A stretch of 64,000 bases of DNA. Origin: Datnioides undecimradiatus (taxonomy: Eukaryota; Chordata; Actinopteri; Lobotiformes; Datnioididae). The notes beneath the pieces were generated by a model. The model had not been told where the DNA came from. It did no database searches and was given only the letters and a program-made list of their open reading frames with translations. Numbering within the stretch: position 1 is the stretch's first letter; every line of letters starts with the position of its first letter. A program made the position numbers and the translations under genes. This document shows positions 51,379 to 63,370 of the stretch, one piece after another. Location: contig WARS01000015.1 in the NCBI GenBank assembly GCA_008933995.1, forward strand, positions 10,298,861 to 10,362,860, given 5' to 3'.

Positions 51379-54317
51379 GTCAGTGTGCACCTTTATTATT
51401 ATGTATTATTGTCAGAGTGATTTTTATTTTTGAATGGCATCATGTTTTCATATTCAGTTCTTTCAGATAGAGAAGTTGAGGTTTGTACTTTGTTGCCACT
51501 CCGGAAAATTAAGAACATACAAAAACAATTTGTGGACGCTGCTAAGAGAAGGCTTCTTGTGCATCTGCACTTTGTATTTACGGTATTATTTTCTTGTGAT
51601 ATTACAGTGTGAGAGGAGTGAGAGAAGCCAGCGGAAGTTTCAACACTGGTTGCAAGAGACGAATAAAGACGACCAGTGTTCAAATCGGGGAGCCGCTTCC
51701 GAAAAGGGCGGGTGTTTTGTGTGTTTGTGCTAATACATGCACATACATGCACACACACACACACACACACACACCTTGGTGGTTTGTGTGTTGGTACACA
51801 GAAAAATGTCGTATTCTTTGAAACCAGAATGCAGAAGCTGCTCCCATCTGCATGCATGGGGTGCATGGGATCCTGAAAACTCACCCTCTAGGACAACTGT
51901 TTAATGGGACCGCAGTAGTGTTTGCTCCCCACGCGAGATCATGTGATGGTAAGGACGGGGTGGCCTTGAAGCGACACTTAAGGTCCCAGCAGAAAGGTCA
52001 CAGGTGGTAACAATAGCGTTTTGCCATTGTGTCTTTGACTACTTGATTTCTCCGCATTAGGTTAATCTGGATAAGAGCGTCTGCTACAAGTGTTACATTT
52101 GATTGAGAGTGCATGCTGTTTCTAAAACAGGGTCTAAGTTTAACCAAAATACCAACTTTGTTGCTTTAAGATTGTTTGTTGCATTAGAAGTCGCATCCAC
52201 GCGTCATTGTCGTTCCTCATCATATCCTCAAACCTCTCACACTTTTGTCTGCATCTCTTCATCCAAGTGGTTCTGTGTTTGAGGCGAACAGGAGCATTTG
52301 GCAGAAATACGACACTAGCTCTGACTTAGGGAGTTTATAGAAGTGGGTGCTTGACATTAACGCTTAAATAACAGACAGTCTCTGTTTCAAAGAGATACGG
52401 GAGACATGTCTAATATAAGTAACAATTGATACAGATTTGTGTTCTGGTTCTGGAGTATTTGATCAGTTAATCACTTAATGATTTTGAGAAGTGTTGTGTC
52501 CTCTGTTTATTTTATTTACAATGGGTAGAAACGTGGAGGACTTCAACAGATCTTTAACTGGCCCTAGTTTTATAGGGCTGGAGTTTGTACACTGTGGCAC
52601 GGAACAGGAAGTCTTGGATCGGAGTATTCTAGGAGAAGTTAATAATTTCGGTATCAGCTTCGAAGCTTCCTCCTTTTTAATTAATTTCCTTCTAAATCCC
52701 AAGGATGGAGTAAGTATTTTAAGGTGGTGTTCAGTATATTCAGCAAAACACAAGCGGGGAAAAATACCAAATGCAGGTCAGACCAAATCCGTTCACTTCA
52801 GTTAAGGTGAATATCTCAAATTATCAATTATCTTAAATTAACGATTACTTTGCATAATTCAGAATGAATTGAAATGTAGCTCCTGATGTGCACATAGTAT
52901 TTGAAGAGTGTTTTACCTTATTTTAACCCTTTTTTCCCCCTTGCCCCACAGCAAACCAGGATTTTGACAGAAATGAATACAGCCTTTGTGAATTTTTAAG
53001 AGTATTTAAGTATTTAAATTTTTTGCCTTTCCATTTACACCTAAAGTAAAGTTTAACCTCAGAGTATTTGCACTTCATAACAGACAAGATTCCCTGATGT
53101 CACACACACTGTTTCACACACAGTTACTGCTTCCAAGATACATTTTTCACACAGTGAAGTAGCACGTGCGGCAATGTTTTCGTTTTTTAGGATGTGTTTA
53201 ACATGGTTTTAGGTTAAGATTCTCACTGGGGTTTGTGCAACTTTGGATTCAGGCACTGTGCTTTTTCAATCTCCCCCCTCCACTATTTTTTTTTTCTTGC
53301 AGCATGTGGGGCATCCAGTCCTGGTCATTAGCAACTCTAGGCTCTTTTATTTCCGTACACACGATGAGGTGGTCTTTGGTTTGTCAATAGCCTTCAGGTA
53401 GCCTTCTCTCCACCCTTAGGCATCAGGTGTCCTTTAACTTGGCAGCTTGATGCCAGCAGTGGTTATTGGCCATATGGGCTGAATGGTCAAATGAATACTC
53501 TGAGCTCTGGTCAGTCCTTCTTGGCTCTGCTGTGGAGAAGTAAACCAAGCTAAAGCAGTTAGGTTTTCTGTTTTTGTTGGGGAAAGCTATAAGATTTAAA
53601 CTGATGACATGTGGCTGATCGTGAATTCAGCTGGGATAACAACTACTGAGACAAAGTCAGTGTAATATAATGAATGTATTGTGATAACAATGATTGGTAA
53701 AGTTGCCTATTTACATTTTTGCCTCAGATGGTTACCCTACATGCAGAGTACTTTGGGTCAACAAATAGTAAAATCCCATGGACATAGCAAAGCAAATATG
53801 TAAATATCATAATTCACTTTTATTTTTATTATTTCTTTTTGATCTCCAGAATTTTCCACGTACAGCTAAAGTGATTTCACACTCCTGTATATGAAAACAA
53901 GTTGTAAATGGTGTCAATAACAAATTCTCTTTTGTAAGAGAGGTTTTAATAAGATGTTTATGGTAACATTCTATTTTCTTTGCCCTGGTTAATTTCTGAT
54001 GTACATGAAAGATGTAATATAGAAATTGTCACCTTAATAAATTAAATTAAAATGTGTGTGTTTTGTGACTTAGGTGAATGAAAGATTCAGCGTATAATCT
54101 TTGTATCTGATCTATCCATGAGAGTAGGTGTGATCATTTCCACTGGTAAACAGCTCAGGCAGACAGGGGACAGATGGCAGTGTACACAGGAGCATGCAAT
54201 GCAGCACTCTCACAGTGAAGGTGCAGTAAACAAAGTTTCTGATCCTTTTAATATCGTTTATAATAATTCAATATTCTACTGGTCAGAGATCGATATATAA
54301 GCATAAATTATATATTC
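51379..54317. other. Intergenic with repeat remnants
   Basis: It contains a (CA)n run (51749-51774). At 52068-52097, GGATAAGAGCGTCTGCTACA resembles a tail common to teleost SINE-like repeats. At 52500-52800 there is open sequence in both strands without recognised homology. No gene is supported. Confidence 0.4.
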
Positions 54318-54841
54318 AGCTTGGGCGTATTTTTTTAAAGTGGGCGCGTTGCTCGTGTGTCTCGCGCTTTGATCTTGTTTGGCTCCATGACGTCGAGTGA
54401 CATCAAAGAAATTGCAGAACCGCGGTTATAAATACACCCCCGCACACAGAAAGTGCCATTAGGTAACGCACAGACAGGACTGCACGGGTGCTTTAGGGGG
54501 GGATCGGCTGAACATCGCTTCTCAAATTTTTAGCTTGGACGTATTTTTTAAAGCGGGCGCGTTGCTCGTGTGTCTCGCGCTTTGATCTTGTTTGGCTCCA
54601 TGACGTCGAGTGACGTCAAAGAAATTGCAGAACCGCGGTTATAAATACACCCCCGCACACACACAGAAAGTGCCATTAGGTAACGCACAGACAGGACTGC
54701 ACGGGTGCTTTAGGGGGGATCGGCTGAACATCGCTTCTCAAATTTTAGCTTGGACGTATTTTTTAAAGCGGGCGTGTTGCTCGTGTGTCTCGCGCTTTGA
54801 TCCTTAGTTTTGCTTCATGACGTCGAGTGACGTCAAAGAAA
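54318..54841 (+). repeat. Tandem array of ~215-bp promoter-like monomers (2.4 copies)
   Basis: Units begin at 54318, 54532 and 54747 with AGCTTGG(A/G)CGTATT. The first two are 214 and 215 bp; the third stops at about 54841. Each full unit holds a CRE pair (TGACGTCG then TGACGTCA or TGACATCA, 54388, 54601 and 54611), a TATAAATA box (54427-54434 and 54640-54647) and a shared downstream block (GCACAGACAGGACTGCACGG). The third unit keeps the CRE pair (54818 and 54828) but lacks the TATA part. Units are almost identical, so the array is young. Tandem promoter monomers are typical of the 5' ends of some LINEs; no recognisable ORF follows. Confidence 0.8.
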
Positions 54842-55034
54842 GTGGTGGTGGGGAAGAAACAGCCTGAGTGGAAGGAGCAGCGGCCTGAAACTGTTGTAGC
54901 TGGCTTGACAGGCGATCCAGTGTTTGAGTTACAGGTGGTTTATCAGATTCATTTCAAATGTGCTGTCAGGCTTCAGCGTGGTCAGTTGGCTCCATGGCAC
55001 TGCCTAACACACGTCTATTCCTATTTTATTTTAA
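54842..55034 (+). repeat. 193-bp module, copy 1
   Basis: Starts GTGGTGGTGGGGAAGAAAC directly after the CRE of the last promoter monomer and ends in TATTTTATTTTAA. The second copy is at 55528-55720; by eye the two differ at about nine positions. It has an open frame, but stops outside the module suggest it is not a gene. Confidence 0.8.
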
Positions 55035-55527
55035 GAGAGTGTCACTAATGGGGAGCCAGCCCAGGTCTCTATACTTTTTAGGCGATTAATCATTGTTTTT
55101 TTCTTTTCAGGTACCCATTTTATTCATGTTACTCAGTATGGTTAGATTTGCATGTTTATAGTTTTATATTTAGTAGTTTGTTTCAATGTTTAGTGTTAAT
55201 TTTTGTTTTAGTTTTTAGGCAATTTATCATAATTTTTTATTTTCAGGTACATTTTCAGGTAGATCATTTATGTCAAATTTACAGATTAACATTTCATGAA
55301 TTACTTGTTGATGTCACTTTGGCAAGGGCAGGGTGTCATGTCAACTCAATGGTTCATTTCAAATGCGCTCTTAAATGCATCCATCATGCAGTGGGACGTT
55401 TTGAACCAGCGCATTTTGACTGTATTTGATGCAAATGTTTATTAAGGCCGTCCTAGATGGTTTATGAGATTCATTTGAAATTAGCTGTCAGGCTCATGGC
55501 TGGGGTGGGATACCAGAGGAACTGGGG
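55035..55527 (+). repeat. Spacer between the two 193-bp modules with diverged sub-repeats
   Basis: Contains two related TTTTAGGC(G/A)AT..ATCAT...TTTCAGGTAC segments (about 55076-55115 and 55213-55260). It also holds diverged echoes of the module phrase GGTTTATCAGATTCATTTC at about 55350 and 55458. Confidence 0.55.
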
Positions 55528-55720
55528 GTGGTGGTGGGGAAGAAACAGCCTGAGTGGAAGGAGCAGCGGCCTGAAGCTGTTGTAGCTGGGTTGACAGGCG
55601 ATCCAGTGTTTGAGTTAGAGATGGTTTATCAGATTCATTTCAAATGTCCTGTCAGACTTCAGCGTGGTCAGTTGGCTCCATGGCACTGCCTAACACACGC
55701 CTATTTCTATTTAATTTTAA
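55528..55720 (+). repeat. 193-bp module, copy 2
   Basis: Same length as copy 1 at 54842-55034, about 95 percent identical by eye, in the same orientation. Confidence 0.8.
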
Positions 55721-56434
55721 TGATCATATTGTCCTTATAAATAATTTAATAAATGTATAAATGTATCTTTTTATTGATGTTTGTGCTATATATCTCATGC
55801 TAATAGTCAGTTTGTTTTTAAATTTAAAAAATACATAGCATGTAACCAATTAGACCTACAAAGCTTTCAAAATAAAAGAGTTGCAACATTTTATGAGTTC
55901 AAAAAGTGTTTTATGTGTTAATATTCAAATTAATTGGAAAACAAATAGAAAACATGCTAGAAAATGTTAAGATGATTAAGTCAATACAAAGGTTATTGTT
56001 ATCTCTTGAGATTTTGACTAAACCATCATTTGTTTTCATACTGAACCTACAAAGCTCATCCATGTCTTCATGCTGTACTTCATGGAAGACTTTTAATTGG
56101 AGCAGGTAAGAATCCTGAATCTTATAGGGCCACCTCAGATTGACTCCTTAACAACTGGCTGTAGTTTTACAATCTGCTTTCATTTTTATAATTTATCTCC
56201 AATTATCTATAGGTCTGCTTCTCCTGAACTATTTACTTTACTGTTAGAACCTGGTTTTTACACTTTCATCATCATCATGATTTACTTCACAAGCTGAAAC
56301 AATTCCTTCACTCCTTGTAGGAGCTATCTAACACAATGTCTCGTGTTTGCATTTCTGAATAAAGCGAGAGAAAAAGTGCTGTCAGGGGTAAAACTTTTTG
56401 TTCTGTGTAATCTCATCTGATGTAGTGCTGCAGT
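55721..56434. other. AT-rich intergenic stretch
   Basis: I see no gene or clear repeat here. Confidence 0.4.
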
Positions 56435-56600
56435 GTTTCCTCTGTCTCTGCACGCTCATGTCCTCAGCAGGCAGGCTCATAAATTGGACAGCTAAGCCTT
56501 TCATAAAGTTTAATAAAGCGCTGTTTCGTGGCTCAGGGGAGCTGGTATTAGTGACGAGAGCCGCTGCTGCCATTCCAGCAAATCACATCATCATAATGAG
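56435..56600. promoter_or_regulatory. Candidate conserved non-coding element
   Basis: High-complexity block with CATAAATTGG, TTTCATAAAGTTTAATAAAG and CACATCATCATAATGAG, next to a pyrimidine-rich simple tract (56620-56690). It reads like a developmental enhancer, not a coding exon. Conservation was not tested. Confidence 0.35.
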
Positions 56601-56729
56601 GCTGTACTATGGGAGTAAGACACCTCCCTTACCACCCACACATCCACCCGCCTTCCCTCCACCCCCTTTGTTTTCTTTATCATTCCTCTGACACAATACG
56701 ATGTCTTTACTTCACAGCATTTTTCCAAT

Positions 56730-56935
56730 GGGAATTTGGGGATAGCGTTGTTTAAACGTCGCGGCCAGCGTGGACAGGCTAGGGTTATTTCTCATTTAGT
56801 AAAGATCACAGACGCTGTAAATGCTCCGGCGGCATGCCGTGAATGCCAACACCGGCGTGATTGGCAGCTTGACGGTAGCGGCAGCATTTGCATGGCATTT
56901 AGCTGGGCGGGTGATGGCCACCCCTAACACCAAGG
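56730..56935. promoter_or_regulatory. Candidate conserved non-coding element
   Basis: Unusually CpG-bearing, balanced composition for this desert (AACGTCGCGGCCAGCG, CCGGCGGCATGCCGTG), with GTGATTGGCAGC and an octamer-like ATTTGCATGGC. No long frame has splice support. Confidence 0.38.
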
Positions 56936-58800
56936 TGGGTAAATAAGATGACTTCTCTGTTCACACAATGTACATGTGCACAAACACACACGCAGACACA
57001 CACACACACGCTGGTGCACTCGCGCATGCAATCTCACAATCTCAACAACCCCCAACCATCTTGGCCTGCCAAACCTGGAGCCTCTCATAATTGTGTGGCA
57101 TTTAGGTGGAGGAAAGGGACATCTAGTCATGTGGGCGAGTGGACCGAGGAAAAGTGTGAGCCTCCCACTTCCACATTTTAGGCTGTTATTTTAGAGCGAT
57201 TAGGCACAGCTGTAATGGTGGCCTAATGCAAGCTTGTACTGGGCCTGTATATTTTCAGATTAATACAAGACCTTGTGCTAATGTTTGGAAAATGGAAAGT
57301 AGCTACAGTTCTTAAGTTAAACAAGAAAACAAGCAGATGTTTTCTCATTGTAATAAGCTGAAAGTCTAAGTGCAAATGCAAATTTTTAGTTGAATGTGCA
57401 GAAACTTTGAGCCTTTAACAGATTTTTCCTGCACCAAACAGCAACATCAACAGTTAATGACTAGACTGTGATGACAGTGGAGCATTTAGCAGCTGGAGGG
57501 CAAGAAATTAGCTAGATATGATGGTGACTAAAACAGAGCTATAATATTGCACTTAAATTCAACATGTGGACAAAAACAGGGCTCTCAATTATTGCTAATG
57601 TCCTAAAAAATAAGGAATATTAAATTCTGTATTCCAACTTTATATGTGCTAGATTATGTTGTCAGCTTGTTCTACTGCCCCCAAGTGTCCAAAAGACAAA
57701 TAAGTAATGTGGCTTTACTTAATTAGCCTTTTGTGAATATTGAGAGATATCGCTTGTTCTGTACCTCAAAAGAAACTTAGCAACGCTACCAACAGCAATA
57801 CATTTTTATCACATTTGGTGGGGTTTCCAAGTGTGGTGGCCCTGGGTTACACTCACTCCATCTCACATTTTTGTGAATCGTTCTTGATTTTGTTGTTTTG
57901 CTGTCAGGCCTCATCTTAAAAAGAAAATGATGGTTGAAACGGTGCATGAAATTACAGAATAGCACACAGTTATCTAATCTGGGCCCCTTTATCCAGGTAG
58001 TACAATCAAACAAAGACATTAGAGGATACTGTGGTCACTCCAGACATGACTTCTTTTAGCAATATTATACATAACACAAGAAGTGTCCTGACCTCAGGTG
58101 GAATCAGTCAGATCTATTTATTTTCATTTCTTTGTACTATCAGGCTCTGATAACAACCTCTATGATCCAATGATACCAGTGTTGTTTAGACAGTTGTTTT
58201 CCCTGGACATGATGAGCAAAGCAGACAAACAGCTGGTTGCATAAGCAGAAAGCTGGCTGGGGGCAGAGTGCACAGAACCTCTGTTCAGTGGAGGCAAGAC
58301 TGTGAAGGGGAAACCAGCTTCCTGGTCAAGAGACAGGTACCAAATGTGTATGCTGGGATGCAAAATGACCTCAAACCCTGCAGTGCAGAACGAGAGTGAT
58401 GAACATTGCATACACACATGCTGCCCATTCTTCTAGCTGATGAGAGCTTTTTATTATTATTATTATTTTATATTATTATTATGTGGTATTGTACAGAAAA
58501 CATGCAAAAGTGTGTAAATTAAAGGCAAAACCTCAAGCACGTACTGGATTGTAGACATTAATCAAAATGTTTGCGTAATGACGATGTATGTAAACTTGCA
58601 TGGTTCCTCTTGGACCTCTTGTTTCAATGTTTCTGACTGTGCGACATGAGCAATGACTCTGGCATTTTACGTTAAACCAGTTAAAAGTCAAACAAACATG
58701 GCTCTCAAACTCAAGACAGGGTCATTTCTGTATACAAAAAGGTCTTTTTGAATTTTCATTTAAAACATTACACTAATCACACAAATTTGTGTTTTATGTA
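56936..58800. other. Intergenic, no gene recognised
   Basis: A CA-rich patch lies at about 56985-57010 and a TTATTA run at about 58450-58480. The rest is ordinary AT-rich sequence. Confidence 0.4.
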
Positions 58801-59170
58801 ACCTTAAAGGCACATGGACTGTTTTTTTTTCTCTTTTTTGCTCCACTTGGTGGCAGCAGAAACAAGCTGTAACCACAACAGTGACATATTATCTGTCTCT
58901 GGTACATATAGTGAACTTGTTAGCAGTTCCATATTTACACATTAAACAGATACATTCATTCATTAATCCATTAATAGTCTTGTCTCTTCATGTCCAACAA
59001 ACCTGACTCCCATATTTACTTTAATTCAACTTGGTTTTATCTTCCACCACCTCCAGGTGGAAATATCTGCCTCTTTAGCTGCTAAATGCTCCAACATGAT
59101 GACCAGCTAGTTGCTAACTTTATTTATGAGAGGTTTTTGCATCTTAAATGGTTAGAGTGAACTACACAAC
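58801..59170. repeat. Teleost interspersed repeat relic
   Basis: Phrases TTGGTTTTATCTTCCACCA, GCTGCTAAATGCTCCAACA and CCAGCTAGTTGCTAACTTTA appear in the order seen in a common teleost non-autonomous repeat. The copy is old and its ends are unclear. Confidence 0.4.
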
Positions 59171-60074
59171 CAAAAAAACTGGAAATGCACACTGAAAAAC
59201 TCTAGAGGAAAAGCTGAGGAAAAGATTTAGGTATATTATTTTCTGTAGGTTCATCATTATGAGTAACGCAGGTCACATTGCATCATTTGATCCAAAGTAT
59301 TGATTATAACAGCATTAAGAAAAACTGTTTTCTAGCTGGTTTAGTATCTCTAAAATATTAGCATCACCATTGTAAGTTGACATTTAAGTGAATAGTCCCT
59401 TTGGTTTGTGTTCATCTCCTGCCAATGTAGCTTACTTTAGTTTGGTAACCTTCTGAGGTTTTAATTAATGAGGAAGGACACCTGCACAGACTGTTTGACC
59501 ACCTACTGAAGAGCAACTGGGCCAAAAATGCTTTATACATGCAGTATATCAGCAAATAACCTTAAAAAGTGTAAACTGCAAAATCAGTTTCTCACTCTCA
59601 GCCCTGGTGTGACAGATGTGACAATTTATTTCTTTATAAAAGTAGTTTTATGGTATGATTTGTTATCCTGCATACTTGTGTCTTGATGTTGGTAGCAGAA
59701 ATAGAAGCAGGCGGTTTTAGTGGTGGCAATAAGGGAGGTGAAACAAAATAATTAAGACTTGCTCTGTTTCATTTTTCACACGTTTGCCTCTATTCTGAAT
59801 CCATCTAAATTAAAATCTTTGCAAATGCTCACATACCTTTCCATATTCCCTGAGCAGAAGATCTGTTTACGTGTCAGAAGTCATATTAACCTCTCCAAGT
59901 CATCTTATTTTCCAATATTTTATCCAGCTGCAGAGCAATCACACGCTCACATTTACACACCGTCCCTCAACTTTTATTCACCCGAAATGATTCTGAAATG
60001 ACATTACGGGTGACAGCCAGGCAATAACAAAAGTACAAAAACTTCTTTGAAAAACAATAAATCAATAAGCCTCG
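59171..60074. other. Intergenic, no gene recognised
   Basis: AT-rich sequence without supportable features. Confidence 0.4.
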
Positions 60075-60360
60075 CCAACATATCCTGTTACATCCCCGAC
60101 TCCTTGACACCTGAAGCTCATTAAACACAGCCTAACGTCAACTTAGAAGAAGGAGAGTACACAGAGGCTCGCCTTTTCATAGCCTATCACAATAAGAGCT
60201 ACTGAGCAACCTTGATATATTGTATATACTGGAAATAAATATGATTGTCCTTTAATCTGATTTTATTATACTGGGGACTCCCGCTGGCAAATCTACTGAG
60301 GGCTGATAGCCTGTAATCTTATTGCAGGGAGCACGGTGTGTTTCATATCCCCTTCTTGAT
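60075..60360. promoter_or_regulatory. Candidate conserved non-coding element
   Basis: High-complexity block with ATAGCCTATCACAATAAGAG (a SOX-like ACAATA core), TAAATATGATTGTCCTTTAATC and GCTGATAGCCTGTAATCTTA. No coding signal. Confidence 0.38.
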
Positions 60361-60519
60361 GGTGTTTTATCATGTCAGGACTATTATTGTTCCTATTGGT
60401 ATATGTGTTTCTGCATTTATATGCGCTGGTGTATATAACCTAATAAATCGAGTTATTGCACATTCTTGTGTCTGTTTGCATATGTATGCGTGCATGTTTG
60501 TGTGCACCCTGAAGTCCCT

Positions 60520-60810
60520 GAAGCTCGGATGTGGGTGCTAATTTTGCCCCTCAGCGTTACCAGGCTGCTTTGAGGGTTCTGCTCTGTTTATGAACCGGGC
60601 ATATTGACCCAATTTGTGGCCTTGGTGCTTTCTCTTTCTCTCTTCTCTTTTTCCTTTCATCTCTCTCTCTCTCTTTGTCCACCTGCCGGGGCATATTGTG
60701 GGCCTGCATGGCTGGAGAAACGGGCGCACTCAGACTGAACTAAACGCCATACGCATCATTGAGCAGCATTACCAACCTCTCCCCACTCATCACTCTCGCT
60801 GGATGCTGCA
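60520..60810. promoter_or_regulatory. Candidate conserved non-coding element split by a pyrimidine tract
   Basis: The left piece (60520-60625) includes GTTTATGAACCGGGCATATT. The right piece (60680-60810) includes GGGCATATTGTGGGCCTGCA and GCCATACGCATCATTGAGC. A simple TTCTCTCTC tract separates them. The right piece is open in one frame and ends CAG|GTGTGT, but no acceptor precedes it, so I do not call an exon. Confidence 0.33.
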
Positions 60811-60811
60811 G

Positions 60812-60842
<31 letters not shown>

Positions 60843-60858
60843 TGTTTGTGTGTGTGTA
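60811..60858. repeat. (GT)n microsatellite
   Basis: GT run with a few TTT interruptions. Confidence 0.9.
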
Positions 60859-61429
60859 CAGTATGTGCCTGTGTAGAGGGCCCGGTTAACTAGAAGGTCT
60901 AATAAATCAACCTGTCTGTCCACAACCTCCTCCCTCCCTTAGCTCTTATCTATTTCCCCATTATTCCACCCTCCTACTTTCCCCCTCTACTCATCTTTTT
61001 GCTCCTTCCTTATCTCTTTCTTCCTCCATTGCTCTGTCCATCTCTCTCCTTTATGTCCTGTAATTCCTCTCTTAAAGCTCAGGGGGTGGTGTTGGAGGCA
61101 TTATGTGCCTCTTGATAAATCACTGTCTCAGAGCAGGTCAAAGTAACATGGCCATCTACAGATCAACTTACTGGCGTGTGTGTGTGTCTGTGGACTTCCT
61201 GACCATACGCAGTATTGTCCCAGTAATTGCACATTTTTGTAACCGCATGCATTTGTGCGTGCATGCATGCATACCCAGGTCTCAGGTATTTGAGATTGTA
61301 TGTTATGTGCAGCATTTGTGTGCATGTACTCACTAGAAAAAAGTGACTGCACTTTCTGGCCAGTACTGATCTCTCTGTCCTGCTGAATGGTGGCTGATTG
61401 AGACACATGGACTGCCTTTGTGCCCTGAT

Positions 61430-61575
61430 CTAGTTGCCATTGATTACCTATCAGGGTTTTTGATTGCATCCTGGAAGTAATTCTTTTAAATAGGCCCTAA
61501 TGGCCTCCAATCTGGGCTGATGACGACCTCAGAGAGTCCAATCGCAGATCCATTTAGGCCCTTTCAGACCCCTCC
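61430..61575. promoter_or_regulatory. Candidate conserved non-coding element
   Basis: High-complexity block with CCATTGATTACCTATCAGGG, TTTTTGATTGCATCC and AGTCCAATCGCAGATCC: PBX/MEIS-type TGATT cores and CCAAT boxes. No coding signal. Confidence 0.35.
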
Positions 61576-62374
61576 ATGTACGCTCTGAAACGCGCGCTCA
61601 TTGCTCATGCCCCCCTCCTCCACTGCTGCTACCACTGCCACCTCTTTGCCTTGTGCCGTGTAAGTGCCACATCTCTATGCACTGTTACTTGCATGCAAAA
61701 GCAGGGTGACAATGAAAATGGCTCAAACATAGATACAGACATTCTTTATAGTGCGTATCAGGTCTTTATAAAGATTGGAGAGGCTGATGATGACAGGAGG
61801 TGAGCGAAGTAATTGAGAATGACAGCGAGAAAGACCGAGTCTGAGGGAGACACAAATAGAGCATAATCCTGCTTTTAACTGAAAAAGACAGAGTAAGAGG
61901 GAGAAAGTTGGGGTCTCAGATTTGCGAAAAAGAAGAGGAAAACGAAACCATGGAGAAAGAAGAGGTATGACAGATCTGTTAGGGATAAGGGAGAGAGGGA
62001 GGGCTGCTGGTCGTCAGTATGTCAGGCTGTGTTATTATAGTCTGAGGGTTGGATGGAGGCATGAGAAGGAGGAAGACAAGGAGGGGGGTGCAGCAGACAG
62101 GAAAAGGGCTCGCCGTCTAATCCTCCAATTTTCTTACATTACTGCTCCCCCTCCTTCTCTCCACCTCCGTCCTTCTCTCCGCCACCAGCCGCCTCTCCCC
62201 CTCCTCGTCTCCCTCCCTCTCTCCCTGCTGCCAGACCTGTCGACAAATGAAACTGGAGATAGCGGCAGCTTCACAGAGATTGACTTGAAGGAGTAAAACA
62301 CACACGGAAAACAACGAGCGAGACATAGGCCTCCTGCACCTCTAACAACATAAATGTACCTAGAAAACCCCGGT

Positions 62375-62760
62375 GGCTCAATCATCTATTGCTCTGTGCT
62401 GGACTGTGGAGGTTCCTACATGTGTGTTATATATGTGCTACTGGCAAACTACGCTGCACGTCAAATAAGAAATCACAGCCATATGAACAGGGAAAATGTA
62501 AATGCGCCCACTGATTTGAATGACATGCAGAGAAAATGCAGCTGTCTTGTTGTGAAAGCAGCCCCGAGCATGATCAATAACTTCCTGCTGATGGGGAGAA
62601 AAACCTGATGACAGAATATTAAATTAAAGAGATTGTTTTACGCCGGGAATGTATTAACGGCTCACTTAGCAGAATTACGAAGCAATGATGACAAACAAGG
62701 TTCCTTTGCCAGGCAATGCAGCTTGTTAATATGCTGAACCTTGTTTATTTATTGATAGAT
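62375..62760. promoter_or_regulatory. Candidate conserved non-coding element
   Basis: High-complexity block with GCATGATCAATAACTTCC, ATATTAAATTAAAGAGATTG and GCAGCTTGTTAATATGCTGA, followed by poly(T) at 62762-62780. No coding signal. Confidence 0.38.
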
Positions 62761-63129
62761 GTTTTTTTTTTTTTTTTTTTAAACCCAGGATTGGTTCATT
62801 TTATTTAATTTGGAGACATACTGTACCTGGCTGGCCTGGCAACGACTTGATGAACGGCTGCTGTTTATTAAATCTGTGCTTCAGTATTGGGACTGAAGCA
62901 AAGCTTTTAGGGGAATTAAACTCACAAATTCAGAGTAATGCCCCTTCAATTTACAGCCGATTTTCTTTGGACTAACAACAATCACATGCAACAGTGCAAG
63001 GTGTTGCTGTCCAATGTGTTTTCTCTCAGGCAAAGGCGGCTGAATTGTGACCCTTCATGCATTTGTGTCTGCATTTCGAGCAAATTAGCCAAATTAATTT
63101 TTTTAATCTCCTCCAAAATATAAAGTTTC

Positions 63130-63370
63130 CACAATATTTTCATTCTCGCCCCTCTACGCCACAATTTAGTGCTTTCCGTTTCCCCGCCCTCTTGATTGAT
63201 TTGCATTCCAATCACTTCTCATTGGGCGAGGCAGAACCCTGACTGAGTGGGACTAATTTGCCATGCTAATGAGATGGCTCCGACAAACAGAGCCAGCTGG
63301 AGACCAGAGTAAATGATCCTGTCATCAGTCAAGAACACAAACATGGCTAACAGCTAATTAGCTCGCGGCA
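63130..63370. promoter_or_regulatory. Candidate conserved non-coding element with PBX/POU and CCAAT sites
   Basis: Contains TTGATTGATTTGCAT (63192-63206), an overlapping PBX-like TGATTGAT and octamer ATTTGCAT. Inverted CCAAT boxes (CCAATCACTTCTCATTGG) follow immediately, then CATGCTAATGAGATGG and CAGCTAATTAGCTCG. The site density is high for 240 bp. Confidence 0.42.

Noticed and set aside
53303..53400. Exon-like stretch between TTTCTTGCAG and CAG|GTAGCC, open for 32 codons
   Set aside because: Translation matches nothing I know, the length is within chance, and the flanks look repetitive.
60680..60810. Possible exon ending CAG|GTGTGT with an open frame
   Set aside because: No acceptor AG precedes the open stretch, and the donor is the start of a (GT)n microsatellite.
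61922..62296. 124-codon plus-strand frame
   Set aside because: It spans purine-rich and then pyrimidine-rich simple sequence; Arg/Glu and Pro/Leu/Ser runs are compositional.
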